Virus record (IMG/VR): IMGVR_UViG_3300046171_000110
Span: 26,794 to 90,793 of that record
Direction: 5' to 3' (one strand)
DNA: 64,000 nt
Origin: a virus
Shown piece by piece: positions 7,929 through 18,600 of the stretch. Position 1 is the stretch's first letter. Each line of letters opens with the position of its first letter. The notes under the pieces are model-generated. The model had not been told where the DNA came from. It saw only the letters and a list, made by a program, of their open reading frames with translations, and searched no databases. The translations under genes and the position numbers were made by a program.

Positions 7929-8217
7929 AGAGCAGATGGCTATCGATGCATTTGCTGAGGCTCTTGAGTCTATACCTGCCACTATTGCTGAGAATGCAGG
8001 ACATGACCCATTAGATACTGTATTGACTCTAAGAAACGAACACCAACAAGGTAACAGCGACGCTGGTCCAGATATAGAGAATGGTGGGGCTTGTTCCATG
8101 GTAGAAGCCAATGTATGGGAGCCACTTGACCTAGTCAAGCAAGCAGTACAGTCTGCTAGTGAAGTCACCATCAGCATACTAAGGATAGACGATATCGTAG
8201 TAAAGCGTGGCGAGTAG
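7906..8217 (+). CDS. Thermosome C-terminal equatorial segment, in the +1 frame
   Basis: This frame carries the missing end of the chaperonin: AAEAGGREQMAIDAFAEALE, then the ENAGHDPLDTVL and EPLDLVKQAVQSA stretches and the ILRIDDIVVKRGE end, all standard thermosome C-terminal landmarks. It has no sensible start: the ATG at 7882 translates to out-of-register sequence. Skipping one base at about 7905 (in ACAAAGGGC) joins it to the upstream part with the expected spacing between the GGG and GGREQ motifs. The join gives one subunit of about 499 residues. Either there is a 1-nt insertion (error or real mutation) or an unusual +1 recoding event. Confidence 0.85.
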   Translation, partial: RAAEAGGREQMAIDAFAEALESIPATIAENAGHDPLDTVLTLRNEHQQGNSDAGPDIENGGACSMVEANVWEPLDLVKQAVQSASEVTISILRIDDIVVKRGE

Positions 8218-8218
8218 A

Positions 8219-8770
8219 ATGGATGATGACATCCCTACAATTGAAGTACATCTACGACATCTTAGTCCTGATGAAATGGATGATTATAGTTCTCTTAGCC
8301 ATTTCATAAAACTTTATGACCAATTCAAAGAAGAATTACACGCTGAAAACATAATAGAGAGTTTTACAATACCCGGAGAATTCTATTTCATTGTAGAGTC
8401 TGTTGACGCACATTATGACGATGGTGAAATCGAAGGTGAAGATAATTACTTAGGGTTCATAGTGGTAACTCCTCGTCGATTTGGAGAACAATGTATAGAG
8501 TTTATTTGGATAAAGCAAGACTTCAGAAGAAAGGGTTATGCCACAGAAGCAATCAAACTTTTACAGATTGAAAAGTTAGATGTTCCTTGGTATGACTATG
8601 CTCCCACAGAAGAATCAAAAGAGTTTTGGAAAACTACTGGACTTAAGCCTATGCTCATAAAAAATGAGAAAGGTCATTTAGAATTTTGCGAAGAAGCGAA
8701 ATTAAAAAACGATTACACTAATGAAATGAGAAGACAGGCTTTTTTGAAAATGATGGAGGGGGATAAATGA
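8219..8770 (+). CDS. GNAT-family N-acetyltransferase
   Basis: A 183-residue acetyltransferase. The acetyl-CoA-binding motif A is visible as FRRKGYATEAIKLL (R-x2-G-x-A at about 103-108), preceded by the beta-strand pair LGFIVVTP and IEFIWIKQDF. The acceptor substrate cannot be read from sequence. ATG 8219 is chosen 1 nt after the thermosome stop; a GTG at 8207 would overlap it. The gene is notably acidic, and its stop overlaps the next start as ATGA. Its place next to a chaperonin suggests modification of host or viral proteins, but this is only context. Confidence 0.82.
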   Translation: MDDDIPTIEVHLRHLSPDEMDDYSSLSHFIKLYDQFKEELHAENIIESFTIPGEFYFIVESVDAHYDDGEIEGEDNYLGFIVVTPRRFGEQCIEFIWIKQDFRRKGYATEAIKLLQIEKLDVPWYDYAPTEESKEFWKTTGLKPMLIKNEKGHLEFCEEAKLKNDYTNEMRRQAFLKMMEGDK

Positions 8771-8862
8771 GACTATGCTCAAAAAGAGGCTGTTTCAATC
8801 TAGCCCATCGAGGATTTAGATACTGCTTAGCGTGCCTCCGTGGAAAAGAAGAGGAAGAGTGA
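8767..8862 (+). CDS. 31-residue Cys-rich mini-protein
   Basis: The last rightward gene. Its ATG overlaps the acetyltransferase stop (ATGA) and follows GGAGGGGGATAA. The peptide has C4-x4-C9, H14 and C20-x2-C23, followed by a charged GKEEEE tail, a spacing common in tiny phage zinc-binding peptides. It ends 8 nt before the stop of the converging leftward gene. Function unknown; accepted for its strong leader, coupling and Cys pattern. Confidence 0.6.
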   Translation: MRLCSKRGCFNLAHRGFRYCLACLRGKEEEE

Positions 8863-8870
8863 CCACTCAA

Positions 8871-9215
8871 CTATCTTCTATTCTTTATTCTACGGACTAA
8901 TGCTGGGATATCAGCGACTGGCTCCTTAACTCTATTCATGTATGTAGCAAAGCCCTTGGATTCAGGTAATTTGCCTTGCCCGCCATAGGATTGAGATTGT
9001 ACCATATGCCCATATGGTCTATACTCTTCTTCATAGAGTTGAGGAAAGTCTTCTGGTGTGATATCACCAAAAGGTCTCACTTCTGGATTAAGAAGCCTAC
9101 TTTGTGCATCATCTGATACGGGTAAAGTATTGAATCTATAAATAGGAGCAGGTAAATTCTCTTGCGCTTGCATTGATTTTAAAATGGCCCAAGCGTCATT
9201 AAATGCCCTGCCCAT
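8871..9215 (-). CDS. Small protein with N-terminal AWxxLK motif
   Basis: A 114-residue protein, the last gene of the leftward late block, with an AGGAGTG leader. It opens with FNDAWAILKSMQAQE, a short helical motif that recurs as AWSSLMK and AWSTLMK in the structural protein at 58991-60808. The rest is Pro/Gln-rich and ends in basic residues (RRIKNRR). No known domain is recognised. Short proteins with an AWxxLK helix are frequent in tailed phages, but their function is not known to me. The motif may mark proteins that dock on a shared virion partner. Confidence 0.7.
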   Translation of the reverse strand: MGRAFNDAWAILKSMQAQENLPAPIYRFNTLPVSDDAQSRLLNPEVRPFGDITPEDFPQLYEEEYRPYGHMVQSQSYGGQGKLPESKGFATYMNRVKEPVADIPALVRRIKNRR

Positions 9216-9245
9216 AACACTCCTAAGCGTTTAGATGAGATAAAC

Positions 9246-9503
9246 TTATCTTCCTAACTTCTCAGCCATTTGTCTGAGATAACGGGACAAGCGACCATTG
9301 GCCTTCTTGGACAAGGGTTCAGCCTTGCGCTTACGAACACCCTTGAATCCAAGTTGGCCGTGGAACCTTATGTAGCCACAGAAGGAACACTCGTGTAATA
9401 CCACAGGCTCACCTGTCAGGTATTTCCCTGAGATTGTCAAAGGTAGTGAGAGTCTGTTACAGTTCTCGCACTTATGCCTAAGCATCTCTACTAGTCTACC
9501 CAC
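9246..9503 (-). CDS. Small zinc-ribbon protein with basic C-terminus
   Basis: Contains CENC and CSFC about 30 residues apart, forming a classic zinc ribbon, followed by a strongly basic tail (VRKRKAEPLSKKANGRLSR) suited to nucleic-acid binding. The start is unclear: GTG 9503 lies 4 nt after the upstream stop, while ATG 9485 is an alternative; a longer version from 9560 would overlap the tail gene by over 50 nt. It sits at the end of the tail operon. Whether it is a virion part or a late regulator is unknown. Confidence 0.65.
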   Translation of the reverse strand: MGRLVEMLRHKCENCNRLSLPLTISGKYLTGEPVVLHECSFCGYIRFHGQLGFKGVRKRKAEPLSKKANGRLSRYLRQMAEKLGR

Positions 9504-9507
9504 AACA

Positions 9508-10689
9508 TCAACCCTTGAACAACAGATGCCAGTCAGTGCCATCATAGACGAACCTCGCATATTGGCCGTTGGTTATATCAACGACGGCTGCCGCTGCGTT
9601 GTTGGTCTTAGCAGTGAACTTAGTGTCAAAAGAACCAGCGGTAGATATGTTCCTGACTTCTATGATATGCCCAGATGGGAAATCACCACTAGGAGTAAGT
9701 GTAGCGTCTGCACTACCACCGTTTGGATTTACTAAGAAAACATTTTCTTGGTCAAAGGTAAACGATACATTGGCTGTTAAAATAGATATTCTGTTTGGAC
9801 CAAGCACTACAGTTTCTGTAGAAGGAGTAGAGTGGACATTTCTAGGTATACCAGCGTAGATTACACCATGCTTTCCACTCGACCTATCTTCCCTATGACT
9901 ATGCCAAATACCAGCAAAAGGACTGCCTCCAAAGTCTCCGTTTTCAGGTGACGCAAAGAAGCCGTCTAAATCAGCAGCAGAGTTTACAGCGTTTGCTGTA
10001 GTCACATCTCCTATTGCTCCATCGGTCATAGGGGTCAGATACAGTGGACTGTTCCTCAAGAATGCCCTTCTGTCAAAGATGGTAGCATTTGCGCTCAGTG
10101 AAGCGTTGATGTTAGCCGCACCACCAGTTACGGTGTATCTCAATACCGCTAGTACAGTTGAGTTGTGGTTCAAATCAGTGTTCGTTGTGATACTTGGGTC
10201 TGATAAGAAGCGGTTGGGAATCAAAGGTGTACCCGCAGAAGCGGTGACTGGAGTTCCCATCTCATACATGAGGTGGGCTTCTGGTGAACTTCTACCAACC
10301 AAATAAATGACAACGAATACTTCACCACTTGAACTAGGTACGCTAGGTAGGTCGCCAGAAAAGTTAGTACTGGTGCCTATGGTGAATGCCTCTGTGCTTG
10401 CTGGACCGTTAGCGAACTTGTACATGATTCCATCAAGTACACAATAACCACCGTTGATAGTAACTACGCCACCACTTGATACTGTAACGAAACCGGGTGT
10501 ACCTGTTACGATACTGTTTCTCAAAGAGTCACCAGCAGCCCCGTCACCTAATCTGACGATACCGTTGCCATGCAACCCCTCGTAAAGATTGGTAAGACTA
10601 GGACTGGTAAGTCCGTCACCGTCTCTTAGTCCCTGTGAATTTGCACCGTAGCCTGTCGCACTTGTATGGCCTGCTTTTGGATTGGTCAT
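9508..10689 (-). CDS. Tail fibre / tail-appendage-like protein
   Basis: A 393-residue Gly/Ser/Thr/Asn-rich beta protein. The N-terminal part (SSGGVVTINGGYCVLDGIMY) resembles tail-fibre segments that begin a beta-strand-rich shaft. The C-terminus ends with YARFVYDGTDWHLL, a DGTxW ending common at the tips of phage tail proteins. It has a GAGGTGGGACA leader and overlaps the upstream gene by 4 nt. Likely a receptor-facing tail component; the receptor is unknown. The call rests on composition, ending motif and position, not on a named family. Confidence 0.6.
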   Translation of the reverse strand: MTNPKAGHTSATGYGANSQGLRDGDGLTSPSLTNLYEGLHGNGIVRLGDGAAGDSLRNSIVTGTPGFVTVSSGGVVTINGGYCVLDGIMYKFANGPASTEAFTIGTSTNFSGDLPSVPSSSGEVFVVIYLVGRSSPEAHLMYEMGTPVTASAGTPLIPNRFLSDPSITTNTDLNHNSTVLAVLRYTVTGGAANINASLSANATIFDRRAFLRNSPLYLTPMTDGAIGDVTTANAVNSAADLDGFFASPENGDFGGSPFAGIWHSHREDRSSGKHGVIYAGIPRNVHSTPSTETVVLGPNRISILTANVSFTFDQENVFLVNPNGGSADATLTPSGDFPSGHIIEVRNISTAGSFDTKFTAKTNNAAAAVVDITNGQYARFVYDGTDWHLLFKG

Positions 10690-11048
10690 TGTCCCACCTC
10701 GATTATTGCTGAGAATTTAATTTCATTGTTAGCAGTCTTTTCTATAGAATTGTAAGTGTATCTACAGAAGTCAGTTGTGTCTGTAGAGTCAGTTGGATTC
10801 TTATATCTAATAACCACTTCTCTCAAAGGTAGCGTGAAACTCACATCTAATGACAGTTTTGCTTCAACCGACAGCGTGTTATCGTCTATAACCTTGACAT
10901 CGGGTGTAACGACCACTGCTGGCCTACCTATACCCCCATCCTGCTGGGTGGCGACTGTTCCGTCGAACCCAAACACTACTTCGTTTATTCTCGCTCTCAA
11001 TGTATCTATCAAAAATCTGGCTCCTTCATTTAGTACGGGCACTATCAT
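10686..11048 (-). CDS. Small tail-associated protein, unknown
   Basis: A 120-residue protein starting after AGGAGAGG. The N-terminus (ARFLIDTLRARINEVVFG) is helical and the rest alternates in a beta-like pattern (SLDVSFTLPLREVVIRYK). It overlaps both neighbours by 4 nt (ATGA), so it is translated with the tail proteins on either side. It could be a baseplate or tail-completion protein. I do not recognise a family. Confidence 0.6.
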   Translation of the reverse strand: MIVPVLNEGARFLIDTLRARINEVVFGFDGTVATQQDGGIGRPAVVVTPDVKVIDDNTLSVEAKLSLDVSFTLPLREVVIRYKNPTDSTDTTDFCRYTYNSIEKTANNEIKFSAIIEVGQ

Positions 11049-12697
11049 CCTCTCCTTGTCTTAGAATATTTAGTCTGAACAACGCCTATCTTGAGATAGT
11101 CGTTTCTGGATTCTGGTAAAGTGTCTGGCAGCAGGTACAGTTCTTCATTGTTTAACACTGGATGAACGCTTCTTGATTTGATAACAACTGTGGTCGCACC
11201 TATACTAGCAGCATGTATGTGACCAAGTTTGTTACCACTACTAGTATAGACTGCTTGGTTATCCGTAGTGAAAACACTGGTGGCATTTACTCCATCTACT
11301 GTAAAGGATGTCGTACCAATTGCATAACCACCTCCGTTGTTTATCAAAACACCTGTACTTTCTAGTCTACGACCTCCATGTATAGTGTCTCTGTTAGGCT
11401 GACCAAGATTAAATCCTACTCCTCTGTTAGAATCTACCCTTTCAGCGATTTGCCAACTGACCTTTATCTTCAAACCAAAAGATGTGCTGAATTCTTCGAC
11501 GCTAAACTGTCTATTCCTGTCAAAGTTGTCATCTAGCGTACTACTGATGTCTACTTCTTGGAATTTCTGCAAAACATCCTCAAGTGTACCGTCAACCGAG
11601 TTGACATGAAGGTCTGACTTGCGATTTATTAAATCATAAGTGCCGCTTAGCACTATTTTCTTCTCACTGTCGTGTCTAGCCTGATAACTTACCAAATCAC
11701 CGGGCTGAACGGCAGTTCCTGCCAAAACATCACTATATTTCTTAGAACCAGTGGCCTTTTTAGCCATTCTCAACATATTCTGACCTATTTTTCTGGCACT
11801 AGCCTTAGTTAGAGCAGTCGGAGCCGATATTCCACCCGGTACTTCGTTTACGGTGTCTACTTGAGTGCCAAAATCGTCTACTTGGACTACATTGTGGTCA
11901 TTATTAGCCCTCGACTTACCTCTAACTACCACTCTGTTAGGTACAGCGTCATTATTGTTCTCAGATGCACCCCCAGACACTCTATTTTCATTTAAGAAGT
12001 GCTCTCTTTCTACCTGAGTCTGAGGTACATAGAGCAAATTGCCAAATCTGTCGCCTCTAGGCGAGTAATAATCGTGCTTAGACAGATATCTGAGAGCAGT
12101 AATCGAATCAACACCGTAAAAGTCCATAGCCAAGAAAGTTCCACTGGGTGTAGCGGCCTTTATTCCGTTGATTGAACTCTTAGAGGAGTTACCTACCTTG
12201 ATTGCTAGGTCAGAAGTCCGTAGCCCTACTCCCACTTTCTGAGCAAAACGGATAGTTTTGTCAGTAAAGCCTAGGTCATGTAACTTTCTACCCTTCAAGT
12301 TCTCTATTCCGTACCTGTTACCCTTGTTTGATGTCTTGATTTCGGACATAACCAGTGCTTGGGTATGGTTCTCACTACCAACAGCCAGCGCAGGTAGCGT
12401 ACTAGTAGTGGTCACTTTGTCACCATCATAAAACAAAGAGCCTTCATAGGTCATACTGTCTGTCGGATTGTGAAGCAAACGGATAGTATCTTCTTCCTCG
12501 ATGAGTTTGTATCTGCGCTCAGGTGTAGGTATGAAGTCCGTTTTGGTAGGTTTGTTAGCCGCAAAGCCAGCCTTTACTTTGGTGTATTGGGCGTGGCGTA
12601 CAGCGTTATCAACAAAGCGTGGCTTACGAATCTTCTTCATCACAGTGTCCTGAGCAGCGTCTGCTCGACCTGTTGATTGATTCTTACCCAGTGCCAT
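11045..12697 (-). CDS. Tail/baseplate-like structural protein with recurrent beta-module
   Basis: A 550-residue protein from ATG 12697, chosen for its GGGGAGTGAAC leader; a GTG lies 6 nt upstream. Near the C-terminus (about residues 450-525) it carries the small beta-module found in several neighbours: a GGGYAIGTTSFTVDG opening, then a dD-x-xVY segment, LGHI, and a closing NNEELYLLP. The central region has YHD-type charged beta segments with no family recognised. The basic N-terminus (KKIRKPRF) may be disordered. Its position directly downstream of the giant tail gene, with overlapping start and stop, indicates a tail component. Confidence 0.65.
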   Translation of the reverse strand: MALGKNQSTGRADAAQDTVMKKIRKPRFVDNAVRHAQYTKVKAGFAANKPTKTDFIPTPERRYKLIEEEDTIRLLHNPTDSMTYEGSLFYDGDKVTTTSTLPALAVGSENHTQALVMSEIKTSNKGNRYGIENLKGRKLHDLGFTDKTIRFAQKVGVGLRTSDLAIKVGNSSKSSINGIKAATPSGTFLAMDFYGVDSITALRYLSKHDYYSPRGDRFGNLLYVPQTQVEREHFLNENRVSGGASENNNDAVPNRVVVRGKSRANNDHNVVQVDDFGTQVDTVNEVPGGISAPTALTKASARKIGQNMLRMAKKATGSKKYSDVLAGTAVQPGDLVSYQARHDSEKKIVLSGTYDLINRKSDLHVNSVDGTLEDVLQKFQEVDISSTLDDNFDRNRQFSVEEFSTSFGLKIKVSWQIAERVDSNRGVGFNLGQPNRDTIHGGRRLESTGVLINNGGGYAIGTTSFTVDGVNATSVFTTDNQAVYTSSGNKLGHIHAASIGATTVVIKSRSVHPVLNNEELYLLPDTLPESRNDYLKIGVVQTKYSKTRRG

Positions 12698-12699
12698 GT

Positions 12700-15600
12700 T
12701 CACTCCCCACTATGGTCCCCTGTATTATAAGATGCATCCCCTTTGCTGCCCTTTGGATGTAGCGTCTGGCTGTGTCTTGGCTGAACACTGTAATCACCCT
12801 CATCATCATCTATAGAACGACGACTTGCGTCGGCTCGGAAGTGCTCAAGGGTGTTTTCTGACATGACCATTCTGGCGACTGGGCTAGTGATATCTGACTT
12901 GTCGTAACCTGTGACATCGACACCGGGTATGTTCGGCCCTTGACTGACAGGCACAGTTGTACTGGTCGCTGGGTCTACTGTATAGACAGGTGCGTAAGGT
13001 GGGCTACTTGGTGTACCTGTTCTAGCACCCGGTGCATCACTAGTAAACATACCATACTTACCGCCAGCAGTAGCCCTGTAGAAGTTTGAGTTTTCTTGAG
13101 GGCTTCTATATTTCAGCGCTACATAAGACCTGAACATCTGACTGTGTTTGAAGTCAAGTCCAAACGCTGGTCTGTACAAGAATTGTATGTTGCTGTCAGA
13201 GTTATTTATGTTTTGAGATATAGGGTCGTGGTCATCATCTTGGTAAGGGTTGGAAGGGTTCCAAGTACTTTGAGATATACTGATATTATAACGAATACTT
13301 AGATAACCCTCTACTAAATTCATCTCGGCTTCTGTTAATTTTCTATTGTAGTGTATAACTTCCGCAATTTTACCTATTAATGGTGCGGAAACTGTACCTA
13401 ATGTACCTATACTTTGAGGGTCAGCAGTAGATTTGTAAAAATTAGGTGTTAAAGTTTGTACTGGTGTTCCATCAACTCTTAGCGTTTGTGCGGTTACAGT
13501 TCCACTTGCACCATTACCACCTTCTACAAACATAGTAAGTAAATCCGGTTGATTGAGAGTTATACTACCTACTGCTGATTTAGCCGCACTCCAAGATGTT
13601 TTCGCACCAGCCCAAAATTCCCATTGATTATTACCACCCGTCATGTCTGCGTACAAATTAAAACCCGACCTTGTAACAGGAGAGGAACTTCTACTTTCAT
13701 ATCCTAATTGATTAGCGTCATTATCATTAGTTACTGACATAACCATGAATATAGTAAATTCATTGGTGTTTAAATTAACATCAAAAGGAAGAGTTAGTTG
13801 GTCGCCACCATCAAAACTTAAACATGGTCTATTATTGAATGTTGCATCGGTGGCTACAAATGTTGGTTTCTTTGAAGCAGTAGTTTGTGTGAAATCTCTA
13901 CCGTCACCACTTTGGTCTTTCCATTCGGAAATAGCATCCCCGTTGTCTACATCAATAGAGTCGGCTCTCAGCCAAAGAGCCAAACCGTTTTGTGGTATCT
14001 GTTGACCCCACCCTTTGACATCTAGGTTACCAGCGTGTTTGTTCCAGTCCATCACATAAGTACCGCCAAGTGGCCACATAGCGTGTGCATCAGAGTGTTT
14101 GACGACACCAGTGACAGGAGCAGCGCTCCAATCAAGGGCAGTCATATCTAAGTCCTTGAGAGTTCTGCTTCCAAAGTTATATGCTCCTCTGATGTTAGTC
14201 CTTTGTCCAACTTCCCTATCTGTATGTAGACTATGGGCTTCTGTTGACATGACGATGTATTCTCTACTTACGCCGTCGTTTAGTTCAGCAATAGTATCTA
14301 CATCTAGCCCCAATCTGACATCATCTCTTGATACAGGCTCGGCACCTCTAGTATCTGCGTTGACAGTTTCGATGGCCTCACCAACATGTGCACTAGGCTT
14401 GAGTAACCCGTCATCGGAATCTAAGTCTACTCTATCGCTGATGCCTCTTTCGATTTCACCAGCCTGCAATGTCTCGTTGCTTGGTCTGACCAAACCTTGT
14501 CCGTAGACAGGTTCGGCTGTGTTACTTGATAGTACAAGTCCAGTAGCGTCATGATTTTCGCTGACAGCCATAAGTAGACTTTCGTTGAAGACTGTAGGCC
14601 ATCTACAGCCTCTACCGTCTCCTCGGTCACCGACTCTCAGCATACTTGCTGGATTAAACCAGTCAACGGTTCCCATGTTGGTGCCGTCGTTATTGACTGT
14701 ATTCGCATTACCACTTTGTCTGTCATTACCGTCGCCACCAAACAAACCATTTGCAGCGGGTCTGTGAGTGACATTCGTATCTTTGTAAGCATCTTCTGGG
14801 TCCCAAGAAGGCCGTAGCCCGAATCCTCTTACAGGGAAACGCCTGACATCTTCACCGCGAGTGTTGCCCCACCAGTCGACCATGTAATGTCTGTGGGCTT
14901 GCGACAACTCTTCGATACCTTGTCCTTCTTCATCATTAGGGAAGAAACGAGTTACAGTAGATGCATTTCTTGCAGTTCTAACTGGGCAACCAAACGGCCC
15001 TGTCATTCTTCTACCATCACTGTATCTGACCTGACGACCAAGTTGGTCTTGTCCAAGTAGACTAGAAACTTGCGTTATTCTCTCAAGTATACCTACATAC
15101 AGTGCATTGAAATCGACATCTGTTTGACCGCTGATACTACCTACATAATCCCAGCCATTTGTCTTAGAATCTTGTTGGATTAGCGGCCCGTTGTAGTATC
15201 CAAGCATAGCGTTTGAATTGGCTACTTCTAACCAACCACGAATGTAAGGAGACCACCTTGGTCTGTTATACAGTTGCCTAACCGCCATTCTATAACCAAA
15301 ACATCTGTTTCTATCGTTGGGCAAAGATAGCGTAGCAACTCCAGTTGAGTCTTGATATGTCTCACAGTCCATGCCAAAGGTATCACTACCCCAACCCATT
15401 AGTGAATGCCCATATGATTCGAGTCTACTAACAGCACCTGCACCGTGGCTTCCACCCGGCCAAAATCCAAAGAAATTGTATTTGTTGGAGCCGACTGTAC
15501 CTCCTTGATGCGTCAGGGCTGAATCAGCGTCGATTTCTGAAGCGGTGAACGCTTCACCCGTCCCTTCCCTTAGAGTGCTCGTTGAAATACTGATTTCCAT

Positions 15601-18600
15601 GATTGGGAAACGATTAGTGGTACTGGCTCCGTCTACTCCGTTGACAGTTGATGGACTTGGGTTGTTAGACATCTTACTGTCATCAATAACACCGTAAAGA
15701 GTAGAAACATACAATTTTGTCCCATCGTCACTCCAATCAATACCCGAAATCCAAGGAGTAGCATCACTGCCGGATTGAGAAACCGAAGCGCTTTTGTTAA
15801 GGAAATAAGTACGCAAATCAAGCGTCACATCCAAACTGAAAGTAGAGGTGTCATAAGGTGTAGACAGAGTGTACTCTCGAACATAACCGCCCGCCCCACT
15901 CAACCACATCTTTGTACCGTCCGAATTGAACAGTACATCGCTGATTGTATTTGCACTAATTGAAGCAGAACTACCTTCTGAATCACCACTCGCTACAACA
16001 TAAGCAGTGGTTGTAGTGAATTGTCGTAAGGCAGAACCATAAGCCATGTAGTACTTACTACCGTCGTTGTTCCATGCTACGGCCCTTACTCTGCTACCAC
16101 CCGATGACTTTTGCGAACCGTTGAGTGAAATAGTTGTCAGGTCAAACGGCGTGCGAAGTGTGGCACTTCGCACACCTGCGCCGTGGAAGTTAGCAATTAT
16201 CATCTTGGTACCAGTCGGGTCAATGTCAAAGCCGTCACAACTGTTAATATCGGAATCACCTATACCTGAACTCTGTTGGTCGTATGTACCATTGGTATTT
16301 GCAATGTCAATTTTAGAGAAAAGAATGTTGTCCGTATCGTAGTCGTTGTTGTTACCACGGTTAGAAGTAATGATGTCATCTCCCACTACACGAATTCCTG
16401 TCATCCATGTGGTCGTGTTTGCAATCTGTTGGAAGTTAATACCTACACGGTTGGCAGTAATCCCTACCGAATTGGATACGGCTTGTAGTGAATATGAGTC
16501 AGTCTCGATGACGGGTGGCTTAATCCACTTCATACCTAGCGCAAACGGACCCTTACTAGCGACATAATTGAAATCATGATAATGTATAGTCTCGAAATGC
16601 TCTGGTACATGGTTGTACGGTTTTTGGTCTACAGGTGTATCAGCGGTACCTGCTTTGGTATAAATAGCCCTAGAAGAGTCGTCGCTGTACCAAGTAAATG
16701 GTCTACCTAGATTAGGGTGCCACATACAAAGGAAAGCGTCAGCAGGATGTAAGGAATTAGTATCTCTACTACCGTTAGCCAGTTGAGGTAAGTTTCTCGT
16801 CAGTAGGCTTGTTTCCGAATCTAAGTAAAGTGCGTCAGAAATATCATTATCGTAAGGTCTACTTAACTTCAATATAATTTCTTCACTAGTGTTTATATTT
16901 GCCCAGAAACCAGTAGTTATTTCTGTAACTCCGTCGAATGCTGCTGTTGCACCTAGGCTTCCTGTAGCAAGTGTACCTCTAACATCTGTGTAAGAAGCAG
17001 TATATCTTTTACCGTCTCTTGTATATTCTAATACTTCTCCGTAATAAGGATAAACAGGGAACAAGTCAGCGTTGTCTACCAATATTTCGCCGGAGCGTAC
17101 TTCTGCATAAAGCACTACGCAGTGAGGGTTCAAACTTCTGACTCTCTTATGCGGTTCGTATATGTCAAGGAAAGATGTAGGGTATCCGGCCAAAGTAATC
17201 TGAGCGCCAACGGCACCGTAACCTGCTCTACACAACTCGTAATAATTATCAGGTTTATACCACTCAAGGTGTTTGAATTTGCTCGCACCACTAGCAGTCG
17301 CACCGTCTTTGTGCAGTATACTCCACCATGGTATGGTCAAGGTTCTACCCGGAGTAGAACTTACAAACATACCCGGCCTGTAAGGTAGGCTTCTTCTAGT
17401 AAAGGAAGGGCTGGTAGATTCTTGTACACCAAGTGGATTGTAAAGTGCCAAAGGCGGAAGAGAAGCAAACTGACTGCCGGGGTCGGGGTCAATATCCAAT
17501 ATGACTTCGTTAAGTATTACTTCACATCCTCTTACATCGGCCATCATAGCCTCGGCTAAGATAAGTGCATAAGCACCTCTGGTGTCGACATTCTTTTCTA
17601 TGGCAATAACTGTGTTAACTTGCTGACCTGTCAGTTCAGTTACCTTTGCACCAGCCTCGCTAGGTGCCTTTATAGCGTCACTATGATTTTGATGGAAACC
17701 TTGTAACTGTTGCTTAAACACATTCGGCTGAATGATAATCTGGTAAGAACCTACTTCCAGCGGGTCTGGGAAGTGATTGTTCATAGTGTATGTAGCCGCT
17801 GCTTCGAGAACAAGCGTATGCCCTCCTGCTGCGTTTATGTCACCTGCGTCAGTACCTACACTGGCTGCTATACCGTATCCTTCATACTTTAGTTTGGTCT
17901 CGGTAAGTAGCGTAAACGCACCACCGTGTATGTCACTTGGTCCATACGCTGCACTCGCTGCTGAAAACCACAACAACGGGTCTCTAGTAAATCCTTTAGT
18001 GGTTACATCTTCTGAATCCAAACCTAGTCTACTCGCTTCTATAGTCCCAATCAAGTCACTGTCAAAGGGAGAATAACTAGAACTTTTACAAGCAGTGTGT
18101 AAGTCGTATATTCTTTGATAAGCAGGGTGAGCATAATGTCCGGGCATCAATGCCATGCTCGGAGTGACATAGTGGTGACCCATTCTTGGTATAGGCATAG
18201 GTGTCATTTTTGGTGCGCTGATTGCAGAGTGCGGAGTCTTAGCAGCACTTCCTAATAACTCTGAGTTATTAGTAGGTAGAGCGCTATACATCCCATGCCA
18301 ATTTATTTTTTGCATATCTGGACTTGCACCACTATACTCACTGTGGTCTCTTAGTCTGCGAGCAGCAAACATTCTTGTTGTTCCAGCAGGGACATAATAA
18401 GAAGGAGTAACTTTCAATCCAGTCTTACCAGTTACAAATGACTTAAATTCAGGTGATACTACAACACCTGTGAATTTATTTGTACCCTTACCTGTATAAG
18501 ATGCAATTACACCTTTGTCAGTAGTAGGGTCGTAAACTCTTAGGAAGTATCTACTGCCGCTTTGTTCACTTGTGTCTACCCAAGTAGTATCTTCGGGAGT

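Noticed and set aside
8857-8868. GAGTG-AC-CACTC at the meeting point of the two blocks as a terminator
   Set aside because: The stem is 4-5 bp and the T-rich stretch that follows lies within the converging gene. Transcripts may end here, but the sequence does not prove it.
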